Source: Pelomonas aquatica (GTDB lineage Bacteria > Pseudomonadota > Gammaproteobacteria > Burkholderiales > Burkholderiaceae_C). Taken from it: DNA of 64,000 nt. How positions within the stretch are numbered: position 1 is the first letter of the stretch; every line of letters begins with the position of its first letter. A program made the translations under genes and the position numbers. The notes below the pieces were generated by a model, which worked only from the letters and a program-made list of their open reading frames with translations, did no database searches and was not told where the DNA came from. Positions 42,689-52,210 of the stretch are shown in pieces. The stretch covers positions 205,009 through 269,008 of the forward strand of contig NZ_JAPPUW010000005.1 in assembly GCF_026712205.1 (NCBI RefSeq), in the 5' to 3' direction.

Positions 42689-45246
42689 TCCGCCTGGGCC
42701 TCCCGCAGCGTCTGCACGACGGGGCGCCGCAGCACGCCGCGCAGGCTCCACCAGCCGGCGCTCCAGGCCAGCAGTGCACCGCAGGCCGCGCCGGCGAAGG
42801 GCACCCAGGGCTTGAGCTGCCAGTCGAACTCGAACACGAAGCGTGCGAGCAGCGCGGCCAGCAGCAGCGCGACGGCGCCGGCCAGGAAGCCGGCCAGCGC
42901 GCCCACGCCCAGCAACTCGGCGCGCTGTACCCGCGCCAGCAGCGCGGCCGGTGCGCCCAGAGCCCGCATCAGCGCGAACTCGCGCGTGCGCGCCTCGCGC
43001 GTGCTGCCCACGGCCGCCAGCAGCACGACGAGGCCGGTCGCCAGCGTGAAGCCGAACAGGAACTGCACGGCCTGGATGACCTGGTCCAGCACGCCCTGCA
43101 CCTGGTTGAGCTGGGCCGAGACGTCGATGACGGTCAGATTGGGGAAGCGCCGCGCCAGGTCGCGGTCCAGCCTGGCGCCCGCCGGCAGCCGAAAGGCGGC
43201 GATCTGCGTGGACGGCAGATCGGGCAGCGCGGCGGTCTCGAACAGCACGAAGAAGTTGACCCGCATCGACGACCAGTCGACCTTGCGCAGGCTGGTGATG
43301 CGGCCCTGCACGGGCTGGCCGGCGATGTCGAAGGCCAGCGTATCGCCCAGCCTCAGGCCCAGCGTCGTGGCCAGGCCGGCCTCCACGCTCAAGCCCAGCT
43401 CGCCCGCCGCGGCGCTGCCCCAGCGCCCGGCCACGATGTCGTTGTGGGCCGGCACCTCGGCCGCGTGGCTGAGGTTGAACTCGCGCTCAGCCAGGCGCTG
43501 CGCGCGCTCGTCGGCGAAGCGCCCGGCCTGCACGGCCGCGCCGTCGATGGCCGTCAGCCGGCCGCGGATCATCGGGTACCAGTCGAACCTGGCGACGCCC
43601 GCGTCGGCCAGCGCCTTGCGGAAGGCCTCGCCCTGGTCGGGCTGGATGTTGATGACGAAGCGGTCCGGCGCTGCGGCCGGCGTGGCGCGGCGCCAGCTGG
43701 CTATGAGGTCGGTGCGCAGCAGCACCAGCAGGGCCAGCGCCAGCAGGCCCACGGCCAGCGAGGCCACCTGCATGACGGCGAAGCCCGGCCGCGCGGCGAC
43801 CTGGCGCGTGGCCAGCAGCAGCCAGCGCGGCAGGCCCGTGCCGCTGACGTTGACCGGCACCAGCCGGCGCAGCAGCCAGACCGCCGCCCAGGCCAGCGCC
43901 GCGAACAGCAGCACCGCGCCCGCGAAGCCGGCCGCGGCGATGGCGCCCAGCTTCATGTCGCCGGCCAGCACGACGAGGATGGCGCCCAGGCCCGCGACGC
44001 CCGCGCCCAGCACCAGCAGCGAGCCGGCCTTGGGCGCGCCCAGGTCGCGGCGGATCACGCGCAGCGGCGGCACGGCGGCCAGCTGCAGCACCGGCGGCAG
44101 GCCGAAGCCCAGCAGCAGCGACAGGCCCAGGCCCAGGCCCAGCAGGGCCGGCCAGGCGCTGGGCGGCGGCAGGCTCGCGTCGATGAGGCCGACCAGCAGC
44201 GACACGAAGACCTGGTGCAGGCCCAGCCCGCCCAGCACGCCGGCCGCGCTGGCGGCCAGGCCGGCGAGCAGGAACTCCAGCGCATAGGCCCAGGCGATGC
44301 GGCGCTGCGGCTGGCCCAGCACGCGCAGCATCGCGCAGGCATCCAGGTGGCGGGCCGCGAAATCACGCGCGGCCAGGCCCACGGCCACGGCCGCGAGCAG
44401 GGCCGACAGCATCGCCACCAGGCGCAGGAAGCGCGCGGCGCGGTCCAGCGTCTGGCGCATCTCGGGGCGGCCGGATTCCAGCGACTCCAGCCGCACGCCG
44501 CGCAGGCCGCCCTTCTCGACCTGCTGCCCGGCCGCGTCGACGAAGCGCCGCACCGCATCGGGCGCCGCGCCGGCCCCGGGCACCAGGGCCAGGCGGTAGG
44601 TGATGCGGCTGGCCGGCTGCACGAGGTGGGTGGCCGCCAGGTCGGCCTCGGCCAGCATCACGCGCGGCGCGAAGTTCATGAAGCCGGCGCCGCGGTCGGG
44701 CTCGGTCTCGATGAGGGCGGCCAGCGTGAAGCGGGCGTCGCCGAGCAGCAGCGCATCGCCGAGCTTCAGGCCCAGGCCGTCGGCCACGGCCGGGTCGGCC
44801 CAGACCTCACCGCGCGCCGGCGCGCCGCCGCGGCCGGGCAGGGCCTGGTGCAGCGTGATCTGGCCGCGCAAGGGGTAGCCGCTGCCGACCGCCTTGACCG
44901 CGACGAGCCGGCTCTCGCCGCCCTGGGCGTCGTCGGCGCGCGCCATGCTCGCGAAGCTGGCGCTGCGCGCGCCGGTCAGCTTCAGCTCGGCGGCCAGGCC
45001 GACGAGGGTCGGCGGCGTGGGCTGGTCGCTGGCGACGACGGCATCGCCGCCGAGCAGTTGGGCCGCGTCGCGCCGCAGGCCCTGGTCGAGCCGGTCGGAC
45101 AGGAAGGCCACCGCGCACAGCGCCGCGACGGCCAGCGCCACGGCCAGCATCAGCAGGCGCAGCTCGCCGGCCCGCCAGTCCCGCAACAGCTGGCGCCACG
45201 CAATCGACAGCGTGGCGGGTGGACGCGAAACGGCTGCGGACTCCAT
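42685..45246 (-). CDS. FtsX-like ABC transporter permease (YbbP type)
   Basis: This 853-aa integral membrane protein has the duplicated FtsX/MacB-type permease architecture. An N-terminal helix follows LSIAWRQLLRDWRAGELRLL; periplasmic regions follow; membrane clusters lie near 255-400, 430-520 and 725-840; and the QGVLDQVIQAVQFLFGFTLA and EFALMRALGAPAALLARVQR segments are typical. YbbP normally pairs with an ATPase (YbbA), but no ATP-binding cassette gene is adjacent here. It is 30 bp after the C39-like peptidase gene and ATGA-coupled to the hybrid kinase. The substrate is unknown. Confidence 0.88.
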   Translation of the reverse strand: MESAAVSRPPATLSIAWRQLLRDWRAGELRLLMLAVALAVAALCAVAFLSDRLDQGLRRDAAQLLGGDAVVASDQPTPPTLVGLAAELKLTGARSASFASMARADDAQGGESRLVAVKAVGSGYPLRGQITLHQALPGRGGAPARGEVWADPAVADGLGLKLGDALLLGDARFTLAALIETEPDRGAGFMNFAPRVMLAEADLAATHLVQPASRITYRLALVPGAGAAPDAVRRFVDAAGQQVEKGGLRGVRLESLESGRPEMRQTLDRAARFLRLVAMLSALLAAVAVGLAARDFAARHLDACAMLRVLGQPQRRIAWAYALEFLLAGLAASAAGVLGGLGLHQVFVSLLVGLIDASLPPPSAWPALLGLGLGLSLLLGFGLPPVLQLAAVPPLRVIRRDLGAPKAGSLLVLGAGVAGLGAILVVLAGDMKLGAIAAAGFAGAVLLFAALAWAAVWLLRRLVPVNVSGTGLPRWLLLATRQVAARPGFAVMQVASLAVGLLALALLVLLRTDLIASWRRATPAAAPDRFVINIQPDQGEAFRKALADAGVARFDWYPMIRGRLTAIDGAAVQAGRFADERAQRLAEREFNLSHAAEVPAHNDIVAGRWGSAAAGELGLSVEAGLATTLGLRLGDTLAFDIAGQPVQGRITSLRKVDWSSMRVNFFVLFETAALPDLPSTQIAAFRLPAGARLDRDLARRFPNLTVIDVSAQLNQVQGVLDQVIQAVQFLFGFTLATGLVVLLAAVGSTREARTREFALMRALGAPAALLARVQRAELLGVGALAGFLAGAVALLLAALLARFVFEFDWQLKPWVPFAGAACGALLAWSAGWWSLRGVLRRPVVQTLREAQAE

Positions 45247-45276
45247 GCGCGCGACTGTAGCCGCGGCCGTCAGGCG

Positions 45277-46227
45277 CTAAGGAGCGTTTGTCGCCGCAAG
45301 TGTGGCGCCTGCCGCATCGCGCCAGGCCGGCTCGGCCGTTTCGGCGCGCCGCACGGCGCGCTCGGCCGCCGCGCGGGCGCCGGCGCGATCGCCCGCGTCC
45401 AGGCGCAGCCGGGCGAGATTGATCCAGGCCACCGCGCTGTCGTGGCGCCCGGCCACGGCCTCGAAGGCCGCGCGCGCGCCGGCCGCATCGCCGGCGGCGT
45501 TCAGCGTGTTGCCCAGGCCGATGCCGGCCAGCAGATTGCCCGGCCAGCGCGCCAGCAGCGTGCGGTAGGCCAGGGCCGCGCGGGCCGGCGGCGCGGCGCG
45601 CTCGAAGCCGACGGCGGCTTCCTGGGCATCGTCCTCGGTCGCCGTGGCCGGCAGGCGCTCCGGCGGCAGCACCGTGATGGCCCAGCGGCCGCCGCGCGCC
45701 CAGGTGTATTCGAAGGTGCGCAGCGGCAGCGTCTCGCGCGCGGTCGTGCCGCTGCGCAGGATCAGCTCGCGCGCGGCCAGGTCGTAGCCGACGACGACGG
45801 CGTAATGCCAGCGCGGCAGCCAGTCCAGGCCGAGGTTCTGCAGCACGACGACGGCGTGGCCCGCCGCGACCTCGCGCAGCAGGGCCTCCAGCTCGCGCGG
45901 CAGCCGCGTCGCGACGGCGCCCTGGCGGCGCGCGCCGCCCAGCATCTCCAGTTGCAGGCTGCCGGCCCGCGACGGCAGGAAGACGGCGTCGGCCAGTCGG
46001 TCGGGGTCGGCCGGCAGCTGCACGTCGGCCAGCGCGGTGGCGAGCGCGGCCGGGCCGCAGTGGTCGCGCGTCTGCGCGAAGAAGGGCACGTCCGCCCGCT
46101 CGGCCCGCGGCGGCAAGCCAGACGGCGGCGCGGCCAGCAGCGCCGCCGTCTGCGGCGGCGTGGCGAGCGTCGCGCAACCGCCCAGCAGCAGCGCCGCGCA
46201 GGCGATGAGCAGGCGGGCGGTGGTCAA
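45277..46227 (-). CDS. PA2778-family cysteine peptidase lipoprotein with C39-like and TPR domains
   Basis: The 316-aa lipoprotein (lipobox LGGC, Cys18) has a C39-like papain-fold domain: VPFFAQTRDHCGPAALATAL supplies oxyanion Gln52 and nucleophile Cys57, and WLPRWHYAVVVGYDLAAREL supplies His141. The third catalytic residue is not the standard Asp (ILRSGT instead). A TPR-like region (about 215-305: AALAYRTLLARWPGNLLAGI, LGNTLNAAGDAAGARAAFEA) follows. It starts with TTG 46227, whose TTGA overlaps the upstream gene's stop. The PA2778/PA2779 pair is conserved in proteobacteria; the substrate is not established. Confidence 0.85.
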   Translation of the reverse strand: MTTARLLIACAALLLGGCATLATPPQTAALLAAPPSGLPPRAERADVPFFAQTRDHCGPAALATALADVQLPADPDRLADAVFLPSRAGSLQLEMLGGARRQGAVATRLPRELEALLREVAAGHAVVVLQNLGLDWLPRWHYAVVVGYDLAARELILRSGTTARETLPLRTFEYTWARGGRWAITVLPPERLPATATEDDAQEAAVGFERAAPPARAALAYRTLLARWPGNLLAGIGLGNTLNAAGDAAGARAAFEAVAGRHDSAVAWINLARLRLDAGDRAGARAAAERAVRRAETAEPAWRDAAGATLAATNAP

Positions 46228-46622
46228 CGCATCGAGCGCGTGAACGGGAAGACCTTGGTCAGGCCCAGGATGTCGGTCACCAGCAGGATGATGAAGATGG
46301 TGAACAGCACGCCGACGACATCGCCGCCGGCCGGTGCCGCGTCGATCTGCTGCAGCATCTGCTGGGCTTCGGCGTCGGTCAGCGCATCGACGCGGGCGCG
46401 CATCTCGTCGGTCGACACGCCTCGCGACTGCAGCATGGCGGCCAGGTCGGCGCGGTCCAGCGCGGCCTGCAGCCGCGCATGGGCGGCGCTGCGCGCGGCA
46501 GGCTGCAGCGCGGCGGCGGCCTGCTCGGTGCTGATCAGCGCCGTCGGCGCGGCCTGGGCCATGCCGCTGAAGACGAGGGATGCGGTGACGAGGGAAATGA
46601 GGGTGCGCCGGACTTGGGTCAT
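46224..46622 (-). CDS. PA2779-family small exported/membrane protein
   Basis: The 132-aa protein has a signal-like N-terminus (ISLVTASLVFSGMAQA, cleavage near 24), a helical charged middle (about 45-92; DLAAMLQSRGVSTDEMRARV, LTDAEAQQMLQQID), then Pro-Ala-Gly99-Gly100-Asp and a C-terminal membrane helix (about 102-120) ending VFPFTRSMR. It matches the PA2779 family, which always neighbours the PA2778 C39-like peptidase. The Gly-Gly before the helix is a plausible cleavage site for that peptidase (inference). Its stop overlaps the peptidase TTG start. Confidence 0.85.
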   Translation of the reverse strand: MTQVRRTLISLVTASLVFSGMAQAAPTALISTEQAAAALQPAARSAAHARLQAALDRADLAAMLQSRGVSTDEMRARVDALTDAEAQQMLQQIDAAPAGGDVVGVLFTIFIILLVTDILGLTKVFPFTRSMR

Positions 46623-46763
46623 GTCGGTCTCCTGCTGGGGGCGGTTGCGATGGCCGGCATGCTAGGGCGGGCCGGCGCTGCGAGCCCGCCGTTGCCGCGA
46701 TGTCGCGGCCTTGTCCTACAGCTTCTGTGGCGCCGGCGAGCCGGGTCATAATCCGCCTCCAGC

Positions 46764-46837
46764 GCGGGCGTCGTTCAATGGTAGGACCTGAGCTTCCCAA
46801 GCTCATGACGTGGGTTCGATTCCCATCGCCCGCTCCA
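46764..46837 (+). tRNA. glyU: tRNA-Gly (anticodon CCC)
   Basis: The 74-nt cloverleaf has acceptor arms GCGGGCG / CGCCCGC, D-arm GTTC…GGAC, anticodon stem TGAGC / GCTCA with loop TTCCCAA (anticodon CCC), T-loop TTCGATT and an encoded CCA (46835-46837). CATAAT at 46747-46752 may be its -10. A terminator follows directly. It is a single tRNA gene; no integrase or att-like repeat of its 3' end is seen nearby. Confidence 0.96.
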
Positions 46838-46843
46838 GACTTC

Positions 46844-46881
46844 AAACGGCCCCTGACCTCGTCTCGGGCCGTTTCCTTTTT
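46844..46881 (+). terminator. Terminator after tRNA-Gly
   Basis: AAACGGCCC / GGGCCGTTT, 9-bp perfect stem with a 13-nt loop, followed by CCTTTTTC. The A-rich left side also suits termination of the convergent GGDEF gene, whose stop is at 46881. Confidence 0.85.
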
Positions 46882-47798
46882 CAGCCCTCCACCCAGCTCA
46901 CCCGCCCGCGGCCCGCCGCCTTGGCGAGGTAGAGCGCCTTGTCCGCCGCCTCCACCAGGCCCTGGCCCTGCGCGGCGGCCGACACGCCCAGGCTGACGGT
47001 GACGATGCCGGCTATGCCCGGGTGGGGCAGGGCCAGGGCGCGCAGGCCGTCCTCCATCTGCTGGGCCACGCCGATGGCGCCGGCCAGGTCGGTGTCGGGC
47101 AGCAGGCAGATGAATTCCTCGCCGCCGTAGCGCGCCAGCAGGTCGGTGGGGCGGCGCAGGCAGGCGCGCAGCGCGGCGGCCACGCGGCGCAGGCAGTCGT
47201 CGCCGGCGAGGTGGCCGAGGGCGTCGTTGTAGCGCTTGAAGTGGTCGACGTCGGCGAGCACGACGGCCAGCGGCGAGCGCGTGCGCTGGGCGCGCCGCGT
47301 CTCGGACAGGAAGCGCTCGTCGAAGTGGCGGCGGTTGTGCACGCCGGTCAGGCCGTCGACGAAGGCCAGCTCGCGCAGCAGGTCGGACTGGTGCTTGAGC
47401 GTCAGCTGCGTGCGCACGCGGGCGCGCACGACGGCGGGGTTGAAGGGCTTGGTGATGAAGTCGGCGGCGCCGGCGTCCAGGCCGCGGGTCTCGTCGTCGG
47501 GGTGGTGCTGCGCGGTGACGAAGATGACGGCGATGCCGCGCAGCAGCGGGTCGGCCTTGAGCTCGGCACAGAGTTCGTGGCCGTCCATGCCGGGCATCTG
47601 TACGTCCAGCAGCACGAGGTCGGGCTGGCGCTCGCGGCAGAGCTGCAGCGCTCGCGCGCCGTCGGTGGCCATCAGCACCTGGCAGTCGCCCGCGAAGACG
47701 CGGTGCAGGGCCTGGATGTTGGCGGGCTGGTCGTCAACCAGCAGCAGGCGCGGCCGGCGGCCCGGCGGGGCCTGGCGGCTCAGGGGCATGGAAATCAT
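46881..47798 (-). CDS. Response regulator with diguanylate cyclase output (REC-GGDEF)
   Basis: The 305-aa WspR/PleD-like regulator has a receiver domain ([20 protein letters not shown]; phospho-acceptor Asp in [17 protein letters not shown]; Lys in [11 protein letters not shown]) and a GGDEF domain ([37 protein letters not shown], intact [11 protein letters not shown]). It should make c-di-GMP when phosphorylated. I chose ATG 47798 because it overlaps the stop of the upstream hybrid kinase (ATGA), indicating translational coupling and a likely kinase-regulator pair. Confidence 0.93.
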   Translation of the reverse strand: MISMPLSRQAPPGRRPRLLLVDDQPANIQALHRVFAGDCQVLMATDGARALQLCRERQPDLVLLDVQMPGMDGHELCAELKADPLLRGIAVIFVTAQHHPDDETRGLDAGAADFITKPFNPAVVRARVRTQLTLKHQSDLLRELAFVDGLTGVHNRRHFDERFLSETRRAQRTRSPLAVVLADVDHFKRYNDALGHLAGDDCLRRVAAALRACLRRPTDLLARYGGEEFICLLPDTDLAGAIGVAQQMEDGLRALALPHPGIAGIVTVSLGVSAAAQGQGLVEAADKALYLAKAAGRGRVSWVEG

Positions 47799-50410
47799 GG
47801 CAGGGGCTCCAGCAGGGCGCGCAGTTCGCGGCACAGCGCCAGCGCGGCGCCGAAGTCGAGCGCGGCCATCGCGGTATCGAGGGCGGTGGCCCGGGGTTGG
47901 GGCAGTTGGTCGCGCAGCGCGGCGTGACGGTCCAGGGCTTCGAGGTCGGCGCCGTCCAGCAGCTCGATGAGCTGGTCCAGCCTTGCCGCGAGGCTGCCCG
48001 CGGGCGCCTCGGGCGGCGGGGCTGCGGGCAGGCTCTCGTGGGCGGCGAGGTCGGCGGCCAGGCGGTCGAGCGCGGCCAGGTCGGCGCGGCGGCGCTCCAG
48101 GAAGCGGTGCCGCCAGTCGTCGTCGGGCTGGCCGGCGTGCTCGCCCTCGGCGGCCAGTGCGGCGCTGCCGCCGGCGCCGAGCATCGCGGCGAGGCCGCGG
48201 AAGCCGTGCAGGCCCTGCGCCGCGGCGCTGCCGCCTTCGACGAGGACGGTGCCGAGCCTGCGGTCCTGCTCGTGCAGCGCGGCCAGCGTGCGTTCGAACA
48301 GCTCGACGCGGCCCGACATGCGCGCCAGCGCCTCGGCCAGCGCGATGCCGGCGCGGCCGGCGTCGGCCAGCAGGGCCGGCGGCAGCGCGGGCCGGGCCGG
48401 CGCTGCGGCCAGGCCCTGGGGTTCGCCGCAGCGGCGCCTGAGCACGGCGACCAGGCCGTCGGGGTCGAAGGGCTTGCCGAGGTGCTCGTCCATGCCGGCG
48501 TCCAGGCAGGCCTGGCGCTCGGTCGACAGCGTGCCGGCGGTCATCGCGACGATGGGCAGCGCCAGGCCGAGCTGGCGGCGGATCAGCCGCGTCGCGGTCA
48601 TGCCGTCCATCACCGGCATCTGCACGTCCATCAGCACGGCGTCGAAGCCGCGCCGGCCGCGGGTCTGGGCCAGCAGGGTCAGGGCCTGCTGGCCGTCGCC
48701 GGCCAGCGTGACGGCGGCGCCTTCGAGTTCGAGCAGCTCACGCGTGACCTGCTGGTTGCCGGGGTTGTCCTCGACGAGCAGCAGTTGCAGGCCCGCGAGG
48801 CGCTGCGGCGCGGGTTCGGGGGCGTCGTCGCCGCGGCCGCGCGCCTGGGCGGCGGCGGCCACGGCCTGGGCCAGCATCGTCGCGGTGACGGGCTTGACGA
48901 GGAAGCCATCCAGCAGGGCCTGCTCGCTGGCGCTGCGCCGGGCCAGCTGCTCGCGGTCGTGGCCGGTGACCATCAGCAGCAGCGGCCCGGCGCCGAGGCG
49001 CTGGCGCAGCCGCACGGCGGTCTGCCAGCCGTCCATGCCGGGCATGACCCAGTCGAGCAGCACGACCTCGGGCGGCTGGCCTTCGGCGAGTTCCAGCGCC
49101 TGCGCGCCGCCGGCGGCGAGGCTGACCTGCCAACCCAGCGACCCGGCCAGGGCGCCGATGACGCGGCGGGCCTCGGCGTGGTCGTCGATGACGAGGGCGC
49201 GCAGGGCCTGGCGCGGCACCGGCTCGGCCTGGACCTCGGGCAGCGCGAAGCTCAGCGTGAAGCCGAAGCGGCTGCCGCGGCCGGGCGCGCTGTCGACATG
49301 GATGTCGCCGCCCATCAGCCGCACCAGGCGGCGACTGATGGCCAGGCCCAGGCCGGTACCGCCGAAGCGCCGCGCGGTCGAGGCCTCGGCCTGGGCGAAG
49401 CCGGAGAAGATGCGCTGCTGCTGCTCGGGCGCGATGCCGATGCCGGTGTCGCGCACCGAGAAGTCCAGCGTCACGCTGGAGGCGCTCTGCGCGGCGCGCC
49501 GGATGCCGAGCACGACTTCGCCGGCCTCGGTGAACTTGATCGCGTTGCCGGCGAGGTTGACGAGCACCTGCTGCAGGCGCAGCGCGTCGGCGATGACGAC
49601 GGGCGGCAGCTGCGGGTCGAGGTCGAAGAGCAGTTCGAGCTCGCGCTTGTCGAGGTTGGCGGCGAGGATGACGGAGAGGTCGCGCAGCAGTTCGTCCAGC
49701 CGCGTCGGGTGGGGGTCCAGGCCGAGGCGGCCGGCCTCGATCTTGGAGAAGTCGAGGACGTCGTTGAGCAGGCCGAGCAGCCCGCGCGCGGCGCCCTCGG
49801 CCTTGACGGCGTAGTCGCGCTGGCGGGCGTCCAGCGGCGTCTTCTGCAGCAGGCGCAGCATGCCGAGCACGGCGTTCATCGGCGTGCGGATCTCGTGGCT
49901 CATATGGGCCAGGAAGTGCGTCTTGGCCTGCGAAGCGCGCTCGGCGGCCAGCCGGGCCTGGGCCTGGGGCGCGAGGTCCAGGCAGGTCAGCACCAGGCCG
50001 CCCGGCACCGATGCCGATGCCGGCAACGGTGCGGTGCGGATCTCGATGGGGAGCTCGCCGACGCGGCAGGTTTCCAGGCGCTCGGCGCGCGGGTCGCGGC
50101 CCAGGGCCAGCACGGCCTCGGCGGCGCTGCGGCCGGCGTCGCCCGGGCCGAAGTCGCCGCGCATGGCCAGGAAGCCGACGAGGTCGTCGAAGCGCAGCGG
50201 CGGCTCTTCGAACAGCGAGGCCGGCAGCTTGAGCAGCCGCTCGAACTCGGCGTTGTGGACGACGAGGCGGCGCTCGGCATCGAAGACGGCCAGCCCGCAG
50301 GGCAGGTGGGCCATGACCTCGCGCATCAGCGGGCTGGCCGAGATGCTCGTGCCGGACGGCCCGGGTGGGTGCCCGGCATCCGCGCTGCCTTGCATGTCCC
50401 AAGCCGCCAT
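47795..50410 (-). CDS. Hybrid sensor histidine kinase (PAS-HisKA-HATPase-REC-REC-Hpt)
   Basis: This 871-aa kinase has no membrane helix. In order: a PAS-like N-terminus ([20 protein letters not shown]), HisKA with His about 171 ([15 protein letters not shown]), HATPase ([20 protein letters not shown]), a first receiver with Asp about 452 ([11 protein letters not shown]), a second with Asp about 593 ([11 protein letters not shown]), and a C-terminal Hpt-like domain with His about 735 ([13 protein letters not shown]). This is a full BarA-type phosphorelay within one protein, likely feeding the ATGA-coupled REC-GGDEF regulator. The signal is unknown and cytoplasmic. Confidence 0.9.
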   Translation of the reverse strand: MAAWDMQGSADAGHPPGPSGTSISASPLMREVMAHLPCGLAVFDAERRLVVHNAEFERLLKLPASLFEEPPLRFDDLVGFLAMRGDFGPGDAGRSAAEAVLALGRDPRAERLETCRVGELPIEIRTAPLPASASVPGGLVLTCLDLAPQAQARLAAERASQAKTHFLAHMSHEIRTPMNAVLGMLRLLQKTPLDARQRDYAVKAEGAARGLLGLLNDVLDFSKIEAGRLGLDPHPTRLDELLRDLSVILAANLDKRELELLFDLDPQLPPVVIADALRLQQVLVNLAGNAIKFTEAGEVVLGIRRAAQSASSVTLDFSVRDTGIGIAPEQQQRIFSGFAQAEASTARRFGGTGLGLAISRRLVRLMGGDIHVDSAPGRGSRFGFTLSFALPEVQAEPVPRQALRALVIDDHAEARRVIGALAGSLGWQVSLAAGGAQALELAEGQPPEVVLLDWVMPGMDGWQTAVRLRQRLGAGPLLLMVTGHDREQLARRSASEQALLDGFLVKPVTATMLAQAVAAAAQARGRGDDAPEPAPQRLAGLQLLLVEDNPGNQQVTRELLELEGAAVTLAGDGQQALTLLAQTRGRRGFDAVLMDVQMPVMDGMTATRLIRRQLGLALPIVAMTAGTLSTERQACLDAGMDEHLGKPFDPDGLVAVLRRRCGEPQGLAAAPARPALPPALLADAGRAGIALAEALARMSGRVELFERTLAALHEQDRRLGTVLVEGGSAAAQGLHGFRGLAAMLGAGGSAALAAEGEHAGQPDDDWRHRFLERRRADLAALDRLAADLAAHESLPAAPPPEAPAGSLAARLDQLIELLDGADLEALDRHAALRDQLPQPRATALDTAMAALDFGAALALCRELRALLEPLP

Positions 50411-50524
50411 CGCTCCCCCGACCCGCTGGCGCCCGGCCTGCGGTACCGGGCGGCTTCGAGTCTAGGGCGGCCCCATCGGGCGGCTGCGGCCGGGTCGCTG
50501 CAAGCAGTTACAGGTTTGCCCTAG

Positions 50525-52210
50525 TCACGGCGGGTCACGCACGATGCGGCCGGGCGCGGCCTGCTGCGGCGCATCGGGGTTGGCGCTCAACAGGTCGACG
50601 AGGGCGTCGATGTCCGTGCCCAGCAGGGCGCGGTCTCGGCCGTGCTTGAAGCCGGCCTGGGCGTCGCCGCCCTCGGCCAGGAAGTTGTTGACGACGACGC
50701 GGTAGTCGCGCGTGCGGTTCAGCGGCTGGCCGTCGACCAGGATCTCGCCGAGTTCGGCATGGCCGTCGGCGCCGATGCGCCAGTGGTAGCGCAGCGTCGA
50801 CGAGGCCTGCAGCAGGCGCGGCTCGGCACCGCCCTGGGGCAGCTGGCGCTGCAGGATGTCCCAGAGCTGCTGGCCGGTCAGCGTCAGCGCGACGATGTCG
50901 TTGCCAAAGGGCTGGATGGCGATCAGGTCGCTCATCGTCGTCGGCTTGCCGGCCTCCACCGTCAGGTCGGCGCGGATGCCGCCCGGGTTCATGAAGGCGA
51001 TGTCGGCCGGGCCCTGCTTGCGCGCGAACGCGAGCTGGCTGTCGGCGATCAGGTTGCCCAGCGATGAGTCGCCATGGGGCGGCTTGGCATGGCGCGTGGC
51101 GCCGCGCTGCAGCGTGGCGACGGGCTTGTTGCGTTGCGCGGCGGTCAGTGCGGCGGCCTGGGCCACCAGGGCCGCCAGCGCCGGGTTGGGCGCGTAGACC
51201 GACTGCAGCACCGGATGGTTGACGGCCTGGGCGTCCAGCACCCGGCCAGCGGCGTCGAGCCTGAGGCGGCTCTCGGTGATCCAGCCGCCGTAGCTGCCGG
51301 CCTGCACGACCAGGCGGCCGGCGATCTTGCAGGTGTAGGCCTGGTGGGTGTGGCCGCCGATGATGATGGCGTAGGCCGGGTCCAGGCGGCGGGCGATGTC
51401 CAGCACGCGGCCGCCCAGCGTCGGGCAGGCATGGCTCGGGTCGTTGGCCGCGCCGCCGGGGCCCTGCACGCCGCCTTCGTGCATGACCGTGACGAGCACC
51501 TGGGCGCCCTCGGCCTTGAGCCGGGGCACCAGCGCGTTCAGCGTGTCGGCCTCGTCCGCGAAGCGGATGCCCTGGATGGCCTTCGCGACGATGACCTGCG
51601 GCGTGTCCCGCGTGGCCACGCCGGCGATGGCGACCTTGAAGCCGGCGGCCTGCTTGATGACGTGGGTGGGCAGCAGGGGCTGGCCGGTGGCGGCGTCCAG
51701 CACATTGGCGCCGAGATAGGGGAAGCCGGGGCCCTTGAAGCCGGGCCACAGGCACTCGGTCGGGCCGCATTCGCCGCGCGCCTTGCGCAGCAGCTCCGGC
51801 AGGCCGGCGTCGAGCTCGTGGTTGCCCAGGGCGCTGGCGCTGATGTCGAGCCGCGACAGGGCCGCCAGCGTCGGCTCGTCGCGCAGCAGGCCGGAGATCA
51901 GCGGCGACGCGCCGATCAGGTCGCCGCCGGCGACGACCAGGGAGTCGGGATGCCTGGCGCGCAGCTCGGCCAGCGCGGAGGCCAGATAGGCGATGCCGCC
52001 CGCCGGCTGGGCCTTGACCTCGCCCGTGGCCGGATCGGCGACGCGCGGCATGGCCGGCGTCGGCTGGGCGGGCTGGATGTTGCCGTGGAAGTCGTTGATG
52101 GAGAACAGCGTCAGCTCGGCCGTGGCGGCGGGCGGCGGCGTCGCGCAGCTGGCGAGCAGGGCGGCGAAGGCGATGCCGGCGCCGAAACGGAAGGGGGACG
52201 GAAAGGCCAT
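50525..52210 (-). CDS. 5'-nucleotidase/2',3'-cyclic phosphodiesterase-type metallophosphatase lipoprotein
   Basis: The 561-aa UshA-like exported protein has a lipobox (LASC, Cys22), the metallophosphatase motifs LFSINDFHGNIQPA, VVAGGDLIGASPL, ALGNHELDAGLPELL and IIIGGHTHQAYTC, and the C-terminal 5'-nucleotidase domain (DSSLGNLIADSQLAFARK, MNPGGIRADL, LTGQQLWDILQRQLPQ). It should release phosphate or nucleosides from nucleotides in the periplasm. It is divergent from the TonB receptor gene across a 424-bp gap, which hints at a shared nutrient-acquisition theme, but regulation in common is unproven. Confidence 0.92.
   Translation of the reverse strand: MAFPSPFRFGAGIAFAALLASCATPPPAATAELTLFSINDFHGNIQPAQPTPAMPRVADPATGEVKAQPAGGIAYLASALAELRARHPDSLVVAGGDLIGASPLISGLLRDEPTLAALSRLDISASALGNHELDAGLPELLRKARGECGPTECLWPGFKGPGFPYLGANVLDAATGQPLLPTHVIKQAAGFKVAIAGVATRDTPQVIVAKAIQGIRFADEADTLNALVPRLKAEGAQVLVTVMHEGGVQGPGGAANDPSHACPTLGGRVLDIARRLDPAYAIIIGGHTHQAYTCKIAGRLVVQAGSYGGWITESRLRLDAAGRVLDAQAVNHPVLQSVYAPNPALAALVAQAAALTAAQRNKPVATLQRGATRHAKPPHGDSSLGNLIADSQLAFARKQGPADIAFMNPGGIRADLTVEAGKPTTMSDLIAIQPFGNDIVALTLTGQQLWDILQRQLPQGGAEPRLLQASSTLRYHWRIGADGHAELGEILVDGQPLNRTRDYRVVVNNFLAEGGDAQAGFKHGRDRALLGTDIDALVDLLSANPDAPQQAAPGRIVRDPP

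Noticed and set aside
46764..46837. tRNA-Gly as an integration site for a mobile element
   Set aside because: No integrase, no repeat of the tRNA 3' end and no composition break on either side within the window.
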